This document shows positions 1 to 9,343 of a stretch of 64,000 nt of DNA, one piece after another. The notes beneath the pieces were generated by a model, which was given only the letters and a program-made list of their open reading frames with translations, had not been told where the DNA came from and made no database searches. Both the position numbers and the translations under genes were made by a program. Source of the stretch: an uncultured Rhodobacterales bacterium. GTDB taxonomy: Bacteria > Pseudomonadota > Alphaproteobacteria > Rhodobacterales > Rhodobacteraceae. Each line of letters opens with the position of its first letter. Position 1 is the stretch's first letter. The DNA lies in the NCBI GenBank assembly GCA_903845215.1, contig CAIMWI010000036.1, forward strand, positions 52,978 to 116,977, read 5' to 3'.

Positions 1-73
1 GTCAGCCGCGCTATGGGTGGTGGTTTTGTGCGCAAGATCGTGGCAAAGTCACGGCGCAACACGGGGGCGTTTT

Positions 74-2878
74 ATGACATTCGGCAAGGGCCATCACCTT
101 CACCTGATCGACGGATCGGCCTTTATCTTTCGCGCCTATCACGCTTTGCCGCCCCTGACGCGCAAGTCTGACGGGTTGCCGGTGGGGGCCGTGGCGGGGT
201 TTTGTAATTTGCTCTGGGGCGAGTTGACCACCACCCGCAGTCAGAACGCGCCCACCCATATTGCGGTGATCTTTGATGCGGGCGCGAAAACCTTTCGCAA
301 CGACATCTTCCCCGCCTACAAGGCCAACCGCCCGCCCCTGCCCGAAGACCTGCGCCCGCAGTTCCCCTTAACGCGCGATGCGACACGGGCCTTTAACGTC
401 GCTTGCATCGAAATGGCAGGCTACGAGGCTGATGATATCATCGCCACCTTGGCCAAACGCGCCAGTGCGGCGGGGGGGACGGTGACGATCCTGTCGTCGG
501 ACAAGGATCTGATGCAGTTGATCGGCGACGGTGTCGATATGCACGATCCGATGAAGAACAAGCGCCTTGGGCTGGACGAGGTGATGGAAAAGTTCGGCGT
601 CGCCCCTGACCGGGTGGTCGATGTGCAATCCTTGGCGGGTGATTCGGTCGATAACGTGCCGGGTGCGCCGGGCATCGGGCTGAAGACCGCAGCCCTGCTT
701 ATTCAGGAATACGGCGATCTTGACACGCTCTTGGCGCGGGCGGGCGAAATCAAGCAGCCCAAGCGGCGTGAGGCTTTGGTCGATCACGCCGACCAAATCC
801 GCCTTTCGCGCCAACTGGTGACGCTGAAAGACGACACGCCGATTGAGGTGGATCTGGCCAGCTTTGAACTGCGCGCGCCAGAACCCGAAGCGATCATGGC
901 CTTCTTGCAAGAGATGGAATTTCAAACGCTGATCCGGCGGGTTTCGGAAAAGCTGAAAATTGACGCGCCTGTCTTGGCGGCAGGCAAGGGGTTTGAGGTG
1001 GCAGGGGCCCATGACGCCCCGCAGGCGCAGGCCCTGCCCTTTGACACAACCGCCTACACCTGCATCCGCGATGCCCAAACGCTGGAGGCCTGGATCGCCC
1101 GCGCCTATGCGCGGGGCTATTTGGCGGTCGACACCGAAACCACCAGCCTTGACGAAATGCAGGCCGAGATTGTGGGCATCTCAATGTGCATCGATCCGGG
1201 GCAAGCGGCCTATATCCCCTTGCTGCACCGCACGGGCACGGATGATCTTTTGGGCGCTGTCACCCTGACCGAGGGCCAAATGCCGCGCGACGCGGTGCTG
1301 GCGCTTTTGAAGCCGCTGTTGGAAGACGACGCGGTTTTGAAGATTGGCCAGAATATGAAATACGATGCCAAAATCTTCGCGCGTCTTGGCATCCACGTTG
1401 CCCCGATCGACGACACGATGCTGATGTCTTACGCCATGCACGCCGGCCTGCATAACCACGGCATGGACGAACTGTCCGACCGTTATCTGGGCCATTCCAC
1501 CATTCCGATCAAAGATTTGATCGGGTCGGGCAAATCGGCCATCACCTTTGACCGTGTACCCCTAGACAAAGCCGTGGCCTATGCCGCCGAGGACGCCGAT
1601 GTCACCTTGCGCCTGTGGCAGGCGTTCAAGCCCAAGCTGCACAGCGCCCATGTGACCACAGTGTACGAAACACTCGAACGCCCCTTGGTCGCGGTTTTGG
1701 CCGAGATGGAAATGGCGGGGATTGCGGTTGACCGACACACCCTGTCGCGCATGTCGGGGGCCTTTGCGCAAAAGATGGCCCAGCTTGAAGAAGAAATCCA
1801 AACGCTGGCCGGCCAAGCGTTCAACGTCGGCTCGCCCAAGCAACTGGGCGAGATATTGTTTGACAAGATGGCCCTGCCCGGTGGCGAAAAGGGTAAGAAC
1901 GGCGCTTACGGCACGGGCGCGGATGTGCTGGAAGATCTGGCAACCGAACACGAACTGCCCGGCCGCGTGCTGGATTGGCGCCAACTTGCCAAGTTGAAAT
2001 CGACCTACACCGATGCGCTGCAAGACCATATCAACCCCGAAACCGGCCGCGTGCACACCAGCTATTCCATCACGGGCGCTGTGACGGGGCGCTTATCTTC
2101 CACCGATCCGAATTTGCAAAACATCCCCGTGCGGTCAGAAGAAGGCCGCCGCATCCGCGAGGCGTTTGTGGCCCCCAAGGGCAAGGTTCTGGTATCGTTA
2201 GACTATTCCCAGATCGAACTACGTATTCTGGCCCATATCGCCGATATTCCCGCCTTGCAGCAAAGCTTTCGCGACGGGATCGACATTCACGCCATGACCG
2301 CATCCGAGATGTTCAACGTGCCGTTGGATCAGATGACCTCTGACATCCGCCGCAGGGCCAAGGCGATCAACTTCGGCGTGATCTACGGCATTTCCGGCTT
2401 TGGCCTAGCGCGCAACCTGCGCATCCCAAGGGCCGAAGCGCAGGGATTTATCGACCGCTATTTCGAACGCTTCCCCGGCATTAAAGAATATATGGCAACC
2501 ACGGTGAAATTTGCCCAAGAGCACGGCTATGTCCAAACCCTGTTCGGCCGCAAAATCCACACGCCCGATATCAACGCCAAAGGCCCGGGGGCCGGCTTTG
2601 CCAAACGCGCCGCGATCAACGCGCCGATCCAAGGCACGGCGGCCGACGTGATCCGCCGCGCGATGATCCGCATGCCTGCGGCCATTGCCGACCTGCCCGC
2701 CAAAATGCTGCTGCAAGTGCATGACGAACTGCTGTTCGAGGTGGACGAACCCGCCGCCGACACCCTGATTGCGGTGGCAAAACAGGTGATGGAGGGGGCA
2801 TCCCACCCCGCTGTCCACCTGAAAGTGCCGTTGATCGTTGAGGCGGGCAAAGGGGCCAACTGGGCGCAGGCGCATTGA
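74..2878 (+). CDS. polA: DNA polymerase I
   Basis: Repair and Okazaki-fragment polymerase of about 934 aa. The N-terminal ~290 residues are the 5'-3' flap nuclease domain. A DnaQ-like 3'-5' exonuclease follows; its first acidic motif DTET lies near residue 350, so proofreading appears intact. The polymerase domain carries motif A (SLDYSQIELR, near 707), motif B (RRRAKAINFGVIYG, near 758) and motif C (QVHDEL, near 880). The ORF track starts at 17, but the ATG at 74 (MTFGKGHHLHLIDG) matches where PolA proteins begin, and the 19 extra residues look non-native. The 73 bases upstream hold no recognisable gene. It is transcribed toward rimP and no terminator was seen directly after its stop. Confidence 0.97.
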   Translation: MTFGKGHHLHLIDGSAFIFRAYHALPPLTRKSDGLPVGAVAGFCNLLWGELTTTRSQNAPTHIAVIFDAGAKTFRNDIFPAYKANRPPLPEDLRPQFPLTRDATRAFNVACIEMAGYEADDIIATLAKRASAAGGTVTILSSDKDLMQLIGDGVDMHDPMKNKRLGLDEVMEKFGVAPDRVVDVQSLAGDSVDNVPGAPGIGLKTAALLIQEYGDLDTLLARAGEIKQPKRREALVDHADQIRLSRQLVTLKDDTPIEVDLASFELRAPEPEAIMAFLQEMEFQTLIRRVSEKLKIDAPVLAAGKGFEVAGAHDAPQAQALPFDTTAYTCIRDAQTLEAWIARAYARGYLAVDTETTSLDEMQAEIVGISMCIDPGQAAYIPLLHRTGTDDLLGAVTLTEGQMPRDAVLALLKPLLEDDAVLKIGQNMKYDAKIFARLGIHVAPIDDTMLMSYAMHAGLHNHGMDELSDRYLGHSTIPIKDLIGSGKSAITFDRVPLDKAVAYAAEDADVTLRLWQAFKPKLHSAHVTTVYETLERPLVAVLAEMEMAGIAVDRHTLSRMSGAFAQKMAQLEEEIQTLAGQAFNVGSPKQLGEILFDKMALPGGEKGKNGAYGTGADVLEDLATEHELPGRVLDWRQLAKLKSTYTDALQDHINPETGRVHTSYSITGAVTGRLSSTDPNLQNIPVRSEEGRRIREAFVAPKGKVLVSLDYSQIELRILAHIADIPALQQSFRDGIDIHAMTASEMFNVPLDQMTSDIRRRAKAINFGVIYGISGFGLARNLRIPRAEAQGFIDRYFERFPGIKEYMATTVKFAQEHGYVQTLFGRKIHTPDINAKGPGAGFAKRAAINAPIQGTAADVIRRAMIRMPAAIADLPAKMLLQVHDELLFEVDEPAADTLIAVAKQVMEGASHPAVHLKVPLIVEAGKGANWAQAH

Positions 2879-2966
2879 GGGCATAGATAAAACATTGCTG
2901 GCCAGATAGCTGGTGAAACACCTTGCAACCCTGCGGCTTGCGGCCTATATCGCCTTCAACAGCGGT

Positions 2967-3023
2967 TTCAGGGTCCAAACCTGAAGCTACCGACCTACCT
3001 TGCGGGCCTGTCGGCCCGTTTTT
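2967..3023 (+). promoter_or_regulatory. rimP leader: hairpin plus terminator-like stem-loop
   Basis: Two hairpins lie in the 160-base polA-rimP gap. The first pairs TTCAGG with CCTGAA (2967-2985). The second is a GC-only stem CGGGCC/GGCCCG with a TGTC loop (3003-3018) followed directly by TTTTT. The second has the form of an intrinsic terminator and ends only 17 bases before the rimP ATG. It could simply end polA transcripts, but its position suits premature termination in a leader. Attenuation-type leaders before rimP have been proposed in other proteobacteria; a role here is inference. Confidence 0.55.
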
Positions 3024-3040
3024 CATTTCTAGGACCACAC

Positions 3041-3643
3041 ATGTCTGATCTGATCGCCAAAACCGCCATGGATCGCCGCTTGGCCGATATCATCACGCCG
3101 GTCATCGAAGGCTTGGGCTTTGAACTGGTGCGCGTGCGCCTGATGGGCGGGGCGACGCGGATTTTGCAGATCATGGCTGACCGGCCCGAAGGCGGCATTG
3201 GCGTAGATGAATGCGGCGAGATTTCGACGGCTGTGTCGGCCACGCTGGATGTGGAAGACCCGATCGAAGAAAACTATGTTCTGGAAGTCTCGTCCCCCGG
3301 CATCGACCGCCCGCTGACACGGTTGAAGGATTTTGAGATGTGGAAGGGCTGGGAAGCCCGACTGGAAACCACCGAACTGGTCGATGGCCGCCGCCGCTTT
3401 AAGGGTGGATTGATGGGTATCGAAGGCGAAGAGGTTCTGATCGAGATCGAAGAGGGCGGCCAAGAGGTGATCATCGGGCTGAACTTCGAATGGCTTGCCG
3501 ATGCCAAGCTGATCCTGACCGACGAGTTGATCGCCGAAATGCTGCGCCAGCGCAAAGTGCTGGACATCGACGAAACCGAGTTTGACGAAATTGAACACTC
3601 CGAAGGCGAGGAAGAAGACCCCGCCGACGCAACCAAACACTGA
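3041..3643 (+). CDS. rimP: Ribosome maturation factor RimP
   Basis: RimP (200 aa) assists late 30S subunit maturation in the cytoplasm. The N-terminal alpha/beta domain ([14 protein letters not shown] and the conserved SSPGIDRPL motif near residue 85) and the C-terminal SH3-like domain are both present. The C-terminal tail is acidic ([13 protein letters not shown]) and longer than in many homologues. The ATG follows AGGA at normal spacing. It is the first gene of the rimP-nusA-ylxR-infB cluster; nusA begins 16 bases after its stop. This gene order is widely conserved and supports the call. Confidence 0.96.
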   Translation: MSDLIAKTAMDRRLADIITPVIEGLGFELVRVRLMGGATRILQIMADRPEGGIGVDECGEISTAVSATLDVEDPIEENYVLEVSSPGIDRPLTRLKDFEMWKGWEARLETTELVDGRRRFKGGLMGIEGEEVLIEIEEGGQEVIIGLNFEWLADAKLILTDELIAEMLRQRKVLDIDETEFDEIEHSEGEEEDPADATKH

Positions 3644-3659
3644 AGCCGGGAGAAGACCT

Positions 3660-5255
3660 ATGGCGATTACCTCTGCCAACCAGCTTGAACTTTTGCAAAC
3701 TGCCGAAGCGGTGGCGCGCGAAAAGATGATCGACCCTGAACTGGTGATCCAGGCCATGGAGGACAGCTTAGCGCGTGCCGCCAAATCGCGCTATGGCGCG
3801 GAAATGGACATTCGTGTCAGCATCGACCGCAAGACCGGCCGCGCCACCTTTGCCCGCGTGCGCACCGTTGTCGAAGACGACCTGCAAGAAAATCACCACG
3901 CGCAGATCACGGTCAAACAGGCGATGGCTTACAAGCCCGACGCGCAGATCGGTGATGAAATCATCGACGAGGTTCCCCCCGTTGATCTGGGCCGAATCGC
4001 TGCCCAGTCGGCCAAGCAAGTGATCTTGCAAAAGGTTCGCGAAGCTGAACGCGATCGCCAGTTCGAAGAATTCAAAGACCGCAAGGGCACGATCATCAAC
4101 GGTCAGGTCAAGCGCGAAGAATATGGCAACATCATCGTCGACATCGGGCGCGGCGAGGCGATTTTGCGCCGCAACGAAAAGATCGGCCGCGAATCCTATC
4201 GCCCGAACGACCGCATCCGCGCCTATATCAAAGACGTGCGCCGCGAGGCGCGCGGCCCGCAGATCTTCTTGTCGCGCACCGATCCGCAGTTCATGGCGGA
4301 ACTGTTCAAGATGGAAGTGCCCGAAATCTATGACGGCATCATCGAAATCAAAGCCGTGGCCCGCGACCCGGGCTCACGCGCCAAGATCGCTGTGATTTCT
4401 TATGACAACTCGATTGATCCCGTCGGTGCCTGCGTCGGTATGCGCGGCAGCCGTGTGCAGGCCGTGGTTAACGAATTGCAGGGCGAAAAGATTGACATCA
4501 TTCCGTGGAACCAAGATCAGGCGACCTTCTTGGTGAACGCGCTGCAACCGGCCGAAGTGTCGAAAGTGGTGATTGACGAAGAAGCCGGCAAGATCACCGT
4601 CGTGGTGCCGGACGAGCAATTGTCGCTGGCCATCGGCCGTCGCGGGCAGAACGTGCGCTTGGCCAGCCAACTGACGGCGCTGGATATCGACATCATGACC
4701 GAATCCGACGAATCCGCCCGCCGTCAGGCCGAATTCGCCGAACGCACCAAGTTGTTCATGGAAACCTTGGATATTGACGAAATGATGTCGCAGCTTCTTG
4801 TCTCGGAAGGCTTCACCAATCTGGAAGAAGTTGCCTATGTCGAAACCGAAGAGCTTTTGTCGATTGACGGGTTCGATGAAGGCACAGCTGGCGAATTGCA
4901 GGCCCGCGCCCGCGATTATTTGGAAGCGGCCAACAACAAGGCGCTTGAAAACGCTAAAGGATTTGGCGTGCAAGACGAATTGATCGCCTTTGAAGGCCTG
5001 ACGCCGCAAATGCTGGAAGCCTTGGGCAAAGAGGGCATCAAGTCGCTGGAAGACTTTGCGACTTGTGCCGACTGGGAATTGTCGGGCGGCTGGACCACCG
5101 TCAATGGCCAGCGCGTCAAGGACGAGGGCATTTTGGAAAAGTTTGAAGTCAGCTTGGAAGAGGCGCAGGTTTTGGTGATGACGGCGCGGGTTATGCTAGG
5201 CTGGGTCGATCCGACTGCCCTAGACCCCGCCCAAGACGCGGAGGACGAGGCCTAA
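3660..5255 (+). CDS. nusA: Transcription termination/antitermination factor NusA
   Basis: NusA (531 aa) binds RNA polymerase and nascent RNA and modulates pausing, termination and rRNA antitermination. In order the protein has an N-terminal RNAP-binding domain, an S1 domain ([21 protein letters not shown]), and two KH domains ([18 protein letters not shown] and [16 protein letters not shown]). The C-terminal part holds helix-hairpin-helix acidic repeats. The track ORF starts at 3582 inside rimP, but the ATG at 3660 is preceded by GGGAGAAG and begins [19 protein letters not shown], the usual NusA start. It is co-transcribed with rimP and ylxR. Confidence 0.97.
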   Translation: MAITSANQLELLQTAEAVAREKMIDPELVIQAMEDSLARAAKSRYGAEMDIRVSIDRKTGRATFARVRTVVEDDLQENHHAQITVKQAMAYKPDAQIGDEIIDEVPPVDLGRIAAQSAKQVILQKVREAERDRQFEEFKDRKGTIINGQVKREEYGNIIVDIGRGEAILRRNEKIGRESYRPNDRIRAYIKDVRREARGPQIFLSRTDPQFMAELFKMEVPEIYDGIIEIKAVARDPGSRAKIAVISYDNSIDPVGACVGMRGSRVQAVVNELQGEKIDIIPWNQDQATFLVNALQPAEVSKVVIDEEAGKITVVVPDEQLSLAIGRRGQNVRLASQLTALDIDIMTESDESARRQAEFAERTKLFMETLDIDEMMSQLLVSEGFTNLEEVAYVETEELLSIDGFDEGTAGELQARARDYLEAANNKALENAKGFGVQDELIAFEGLTPQMLEALGKEGIKSLEDFATCADWELSGGWTTVNGQRVKDEGILEKFEVSLEEAQVLVMTARVMLGWVDPTALDPAQDAEDEA

Positions 5256-5274
5256 GGTAGGCCTCGGAACGCCC

Positions 5275-5913
5275 TTGACCCGCGGCGGCCGCACCAACGA
5301 CCAAGACGATCCCGAGCGCAAGTGTATTGTGACCGGGGAAGTTCAGCCCAAGGCTGGGCTGATCCGATTTTGCCTTGACCCCGAAGGGCAGGTGACGCCA
5401 GACATTCTAGGCCGCCTTCCGGGGCGCGGCTTTTATGTCTCGGCCGACCGCAAGGCGATTGAAAAGGCGGCGGCGAAGGGTCTGTTTGCCCGCGCTGCCA
5501 AGCAACCGGTCAAAGTGCCAGAAGGCCTGGCTGATCTGGTCGAGGCGCTGTTGCTGCGACAGGTGCAAAACACGATCTCGCTGTGTCGCAAGGCCAATGC
5601 CGCCGTGACAGGGTATGAGAAGGTGAAAGAATGGTTGATGGATGGCCGCGCAAGGGTGCTGATTCAGGCAGCTGACGGGTCGGAACGCGGAAAGACGAAG
5701 TTGAGGCCTCCGGAAATCGGGGGAAAGTTTATTGGGTGCCTCACGGCACGGGAATTGGGTTTGTCCTTTGGGCGCGAACGTGCGATACACGCCGCGCTTG
5801 CGGCTGGTGTACTTACGACTCGTGTTGTAGAGGAAGCGGCAAGGCTGGGGGGGCTGCGAGAGCAGGTTTCCGGGCATGATGGCGGCGCGGATGCCGCCTT
5901 GAAGGATATGTAG
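5275..5913 (+). CDS. RNA-binding protein: YlxR (DUF448) fused to L7Ae-like domain
   Basis: 212 aa. The N-terminal ~85 residues match the YlxR/DUF448 fold ([18 protein letters not shown], then [16 protein letters not shown]). The C-terminal half resembles the L7Ae/L30e RNA-binding fold ([26 protein letters not shown]). This YlxR-L7Ae fusion between nusA and infB is typical of alphaproteobacteria. A role in translation or transcription is implied by context; the precise function is not established. The start is TTG at 5275, chosen because the DUF448 motif begins soon after it and no ATG lies upstream in frame. infB starts 5 bases after the stop. Confidence 0.88.
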   Translation: MTRGGRTNDQDDPERKCIVTGEVQPKAGLIRFCLDPEGQVTPDILGRLPGRGFYVSADRKAIEKAAAKGLFARAAKQPVKVPEGLADLVEALLLRQVQNTISLCRKANAAVTGYEKVKEWLMDGRARVLIQAADGSERGKTKLRPPEIGGKFIGCLTARELGLSFGRERAIHAALAAGVLTTRVVEEAARLGGLREQVSGHDGGADAALKDM

Positions 5914-5918
5914 GACGC

Positions 5919-8504
5919 ATGAGCGATACAGACGGCAAAAAACCCCACGGCTTGGGTGGCGCACCTCGTTCCGGTCAGGTGAAGCAAAGCTTCTCGCATG
6001 GCCGCACGAAAAGTGTCGTGGTTGAGGTCAAGCGCAAGCTGACAGTGGTGCCCAATAAGGGCGCCGCACCAACACCGGGCACGGGGGCAGCTGTGGCCAC
6101 CTCTCCGCGGTTGGGCGACCCGTCCAAGCGGCCGGCAGGTATTTCGGATGCCGAGATGGAGCGCCGCATGTCTGCCCTGCGCGCCGCCAAAGCGCGCGAG
6201 GTTGACGATGCGAACAAACGCGCCGCTGACGAAAAATCCCGTGAAGAAGATCGCCAGCGCAAGCGTGAAGAAAACGAGATCAAGGAACGCGAACAGCGCG
6301 AAGCCGAAGCCGTCGCCCGCAGCAAGGCCGAAGAAGAAGAGCGTGTGAAGGCACAAGCCGCCGCCGCTGCCGCCCAGGCTGCACAAGACGCGCGTCAAGC
6401 CAGTGCCGGACAATCCCGCGCCGAGCCCCGTTCAGCGGCAGCGCCTTCGTCGCGCGCACCGTCGCGACCTTCGCCTGCAACGCCTGTGGAAGATGCTGTG
6501 TCTCGTGGCCCAGCCTCTGCCAAGCCGGGCTTGCCGCCGCGCCGCACTGACCGTGAACGCGAAGACAGAGAGCGCGCCGCCAGCAAAGCCAAAGGCGAAG
6601 AAGGCCGCCGCGCTGGTAAGTTGACCCTCTCTGACGCCGTAGCCGACGAAGGGGGCCGCCAGCGCAGCATGGCGGCGATGAAGCGCAAACAAGAAAAGGC
6701 CCGCCTGAAGGCTTTGGGCCTTGGGCTAAAGCCTGAAAAGCAAGTCCGCGATGTGCAGTTGCCTGAAACCATCGTTGTGTCAGAACTGGCGAACCGCATG
6801 GCGGAACGTGGCGCTGACGTGGTCAAATCGCTCATGAAAATGGGTATGATGGTCACGATGAACCAAGCGATTGATGCCGACACAGCGGAACTGGTGATCG
6901 AAGAATTCGGCCACCGCGCCCTGCGTGTGACGGATGCCGACGTGGAACAGGCGATTGACACAGTCAAGGACAAGTCTGAAGACTTGGTGTCGCGTCCGCC
7001 GATTGTGACGATCATGGGCCACGTTGATCACGGCAAAACCTCGCTTTTGGATGCCATTCGCCATGCCAATGTGGTGTCGGGCGAAGCTGGCGGGATCACG
7101 CAGCACATCGGGGCCTATCAGGTGAAAACCGCCAACGGCCAGTTGGTGACTTTCCTTGACACGCCGGGCCACGCGGCCTTTACCTCGATGCGTTCGCGCG
7201 GCGCACATGTGACCGACATCGTTATTCTGGTCGTGGCCGCCGATGATGCGGTGATGCCGCAAACTGTGGAAGCCATCGCCCATGCGAAGGCGGCCAAGGT
7301 TCCGATGATCGTTGCGATCAACAAGATCGACAAATACGAAGCCAATCCGACGAAAGTGCGCACCGATCTGCTGCAACACAGCGTCGTGGTCGAGGAAATG
7401 TCGGGCGACGTGCAAGATGTTGAAGTCTCGGCCAAAACTGGCAAGGGCATTGACAACCTGTTGGAAGCTATCGCGTTGCAAGCCGAGATTTTGGAACTGC
7501 GCTCTAACCCCAACCGTCAAGCGGCAGGGGCTGTGATTGAAGCCAAGCTCGATTCGGGCCGCGGCCCGGTGGCCACTGTTCTGGTGCAAAACGGCACGCT
7601 GCGCAAAGGCGACATCTTTGTTGTGGGCCAGCAGTGGGGCAAGGTGCGCGCCCTGATCAATGACAGGGGCGAGACTGTGACCGAAGCAGGTCCATCGGTT
7701 CCCGTCGAAGTGCTGGGCCTGTCGGGCACACCGCACGCAGGTGACACGCTGAACGTGGTCAACACCGAAGCTGAAGCCCGCGAAATTGCCGACTACCGCG
7801 AAAAAGCCTCCAAGGACAAACGCGCTGCTGTGGGCGCTGCCACAACGATGGAACAGCTGATGGCCAAGGCCAAGGCAGACCTGACGGTGGCAGAACTGCC
7901 GATCATCGTGAAAGCCGACGTGCAAGGCTCGGCCGAAGCGATCGTGCAGGCGCTGGAAAAGATCGGCAACGACGAGGTGCGCGTGCGTGTGCTTCACTCG
8001 GGTGTGGGCGCGATCACCGATACCGACGTGGGCTTGGCCGAAGCCAGCAAAGCGCCAATCATCGGCTTTAACGTGCGCGCCAATGCCACGGCCCGCGCCT
8101 CAGCCACGCAAAAGGGCGTCGATGTGCGCTACTATTCGATCATCTATGATCTGGTCGATGACATCAAGAAAGCCGCCTCTGGCCTGCTGAAAGCCGAGAT
8201 CCGCGAAACCTTTATCGGCTATGCGACAATTAAAGAGGTCTTCAAGATCACGACCATCGGCAATGTGGCCGGGTGCTTGGTTACCGAAGGCGTTGCCCGC
8301 CGGTCGGCAGGTGTGCGTTTGCTGCGTGACAATGTGGTCATTCACGAGGGCACGCTGAAAACGCTGAAGCGCTTTAAGGACGAGGTCAAGGATGTGCCGA
8401 TGGGCCAAGAATGCGGCATGGCATTTGAACGCTACGAGGACATCCGGTCAGGCGATGTGATCGAAATCTTCGAGCGCGAAGAAGTCCAACGCACGCTGGC
8501 ATGA
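5919..8504 (+). CDS. infB: Translation initiation factor IF-2
   Basis: IF-2 (861 aa) is the GTPase that places fMet-tRNA on the 30S subunit and promotes subunit joining. A long low-complexity charged N-terminal region (to about residue 280) is rich in Ala, Arg and Glu, as in other alphaproteobacterial IF-2. The G domain has G1 GHVDHGKT near residue 367, G3 DTPGH and G4 NKID, followed by the beta-barrel and C-terminal fMet-tRNA-binding domains. The ATG follows AGGA. It is the last gene of the cluster; a strong bidirectional terminator follows, so rbfA/truB, which often come next, are not in this unit. Confidence 0.97.
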   Translation: MSDTDGKKPHGLGGAPRSGQVKQSFSHGRTKSVVVEVKRKLTVVPNKGAAPTPGTGAAVATSPRLGDPSKRPAGISDAEMERRMSALRAAKAREVDDANKRAADEKSREEDRQRKREENEIKEREQREAEAVARSKAEEEERVKAQAAAAAAQAAQDARQASAGQSRAEPRSAAAPSSRAPSRPSPATPVEDAVSRGPASAKPGLPPRRTDREREDRERAASKAKGEEGRRAGKLTLSDAVADEGGRQRSMAAMKRKQEKARLKALGLGLKPEKQVRDVQLPETIVVSELANRMAERGADVVKSLMKMGMMVTMNQAIDADTAELVIEEFGHRALRVTDADVEQAIDTVKDKSEDLVSRPPIVTIMGHVDHGKTSLLDAIRHANVVSGEAGGITQHIGAYQVKTANGQLVTFLDTPGHAAFTSMRSRGAHVTDIVILVVAADDAVMPQTVEAIAHAKAAKVPMIVAINKIDKYEANPTKVRTDLLQHSVVVEEMSGDVQDVEVSAKTGKGIDNLLEAIALQAEILELRSNPNRQAAGAVIEAKLDSGRGPVATVLVQNGTLRKGDIFVVGQQWGKVRALINDRGETVTEAGPSVPVEVLGLSGTPHAGDTLNVVNTEAEAREIADYREKASKDKRAAVGAATTMEQLMAKAKADLTVAELPIIVKADVQGSAEAIVQALEKIGNDEVRVRVLHSGVGAITDTDVGLAEASKAPIIGFNVRANATARASATQKGVDVRYYSIIYDLVDDIKKAASGLLKAEIRETFIGYATIKEVFKITTIGNVAGCLVTEGVARRSAGVRLLRDNVVIHEGTLKTLKRFKDEVKDVPMGQECGMAFERYEDIRSGDVIEIFEREEVQRTLA

Positions 8505-8532
8505 TTTAAGCTGCAAAAGCGCCGTTCATTCC

Positions 8533-8570
8533 AAATCAAAAGGCCGGGCTATTGCCCGGCCTTTTGATTT
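8533..8570. terminator. Bidirectional intrinsic terminator, 17-bp perfect stem
   Basis: A perfect 17-bp inverted repeat with a TATT loop: the GC core GGCCGGGC/GCCCGGCC is flanked by A-rich and T-rich arms, so it ends in a T-tract when read from either side. It lies 29 bases after infB and touches the stop codon of the convergent 51-codon ORF at 8569, so it can serve both genes. Confidence 0.93.
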
Positions 8571-8724
8571 AGGATTCTGTGGTTTCGCGGGCCTTAAACG
8601 GCGTTACAGGACGCCCAATAAAGGTGCCTTCATATACTTTGATAGCGATCTGACCATCCCCAAGCTCTTTGAGGAATGTTCCCTGAATGTAAACGCTGCT
8701 GCCGATTGTTATCGTTCTAAGCAT
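8569..8724 (-). CDS. Conserved-looking small protein, 51 aa
   Basis: This ORF is below the track's size cut-off. It begins MLRTITIGSSVYIQGTF and ends in GRPVTPFKARETTES. The sequence is balanced and beta-rich, with no signal peptide, membrane segment or cysteine, and its codon use looks coding. The ATG has AGGGG a few bases upstream, an in-frame TGA lies a few codons further upstream, and the stop abuts the shared terminator. No function is recognised. It is convergent with infB and upstream of mutT on the same strand. It could be a small single-domain beta protein; a homologue search would settle whether it is real. Confidence 0.6.
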   Translation of the reverse strand: MLRTITIGSSVYIQGTFLKELGDGQIAIKVYEGTFIGRPVTPFKARETTES

Positions 8725-8863
8725 GGCCCCTGCTTCACTTCATTTAGGAGCATCCTATGGCGCAAAAGCCGCCGCGTAAATCTGCGCTTTGGGTGGTTTG
8801 TTCACTCTTAAGGTCACTGCAATGCCCCAAAGTTGCAAGACGTTCTTCATGCGCCGCTGTGGG

Positions 8864-9262
8864 TTACAGCCAGTCGCGCAAGATGGGGATAAGCGGGATA
8901 TCAGCCGGCGGCATGGGATAATCGCGCAAACGGTCGGGCCTAACCCAAGCCAGCGTCTGCCCCTCACGCGGGTTGGGCACTCCCTCCCAGCGTCGGCAGG
9001 CAAACAGCGGCATAAGCAGGTGAAAGCGTTCGTAGGCGTGGCTGGCGAAGGTCAGCGGCGCGAGACAGCTTTGCCAGGTGTTAATGCCCAACTCTTCGTG
9101 CAATTCGCGGATCAGCGCAGCTTCGGGGGTTTCCCCCGCCTCGACCTTGCCACCTGGAAACTCCCACAGTCCCGCCATCGACTTGCCCTCGGGCCGTTGC
9201 GCCAACAGAACGCGGCCGTCAGCATCTATCAAAGCCACAGCCGCGACAAGAAGGATGGTCAT
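8864..9262 (-). CDS. mutT: Nudix hydrolase, MutT type (8-oxo-dGTP diphosphatase)
   Basis: 132 aa. The Nudix box is complete: GGKVEAGET, then RELHEELGI, giving the GX5EX7REUXEEXGU pattern near residues 38-60. The N-terminus MTILLVAAVALIDADGRVLLAQRPEGK is typical of MutT, which hydrolyses oxidised purine nucleotides to prevent A-C transversions. It lies downstream of argJ on the same strand, separated by a repeat element. The ppiC-argJ-mutT order is common in Rhodobacterales. Substrate specificity is inferred from family and context; other Nudix substrates cannot be excluded from sequence alone. Confidence 0.85.
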   Translation of the reverse strand: MTILLVAAVALIDADGRVLLAQRPEGKSMAGLWEFPGGKVEAGETPEAALIRELHEELGINTWQSCLAPLTFASHAYERFHLLMPLFACRRWEGVPNPREGQTLAWVRPDRLRDYPMPPADIPLIPILRDWL

Positions 9263-9281
9263 GCCGCAGGCCCTGCTGACA

Positions 9282-9333
9282 GGCCGGGGGCTAGCCCCCG
9301 AACCCCCAGAGTGTTTGTGCCAAGATGAAGAAC
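9282..9333 (+). repeat. Recurrent intergenic element, copy A (hairpin + GTGTTTGTGCCAAGATGAAG)
   Basis: A GC hairpin CGGGGGCTAGCCCCCG is followed by AACCCCCAGAG and a conserved tail ending CCAAGATGAAG. It lies between the argJ stop and the mutT start. The same arrangement recurs at 62203-62250, and the tail alone recurs at 43751-43774. Confidence 0.7.
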
Positions 9334-9343
9334 AATAGGCACG

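Noticed and set aside
6780-7997. 405-codon minus-strand ORF
   Set aside because: Fully antisense to the GTPase part of infB, His/Arg-rich with no domain; a typical high-GC shadow.
8757-8921. 54-codon plus-strand ORF with a good AGGAG site (MAQKPPRKSALWVVCSLL)
   Set aside because: The second half runs antisense into mutT and the composition becomes Arg/Ser/Cys-rich; probably chance despite the ribosome-binding site.
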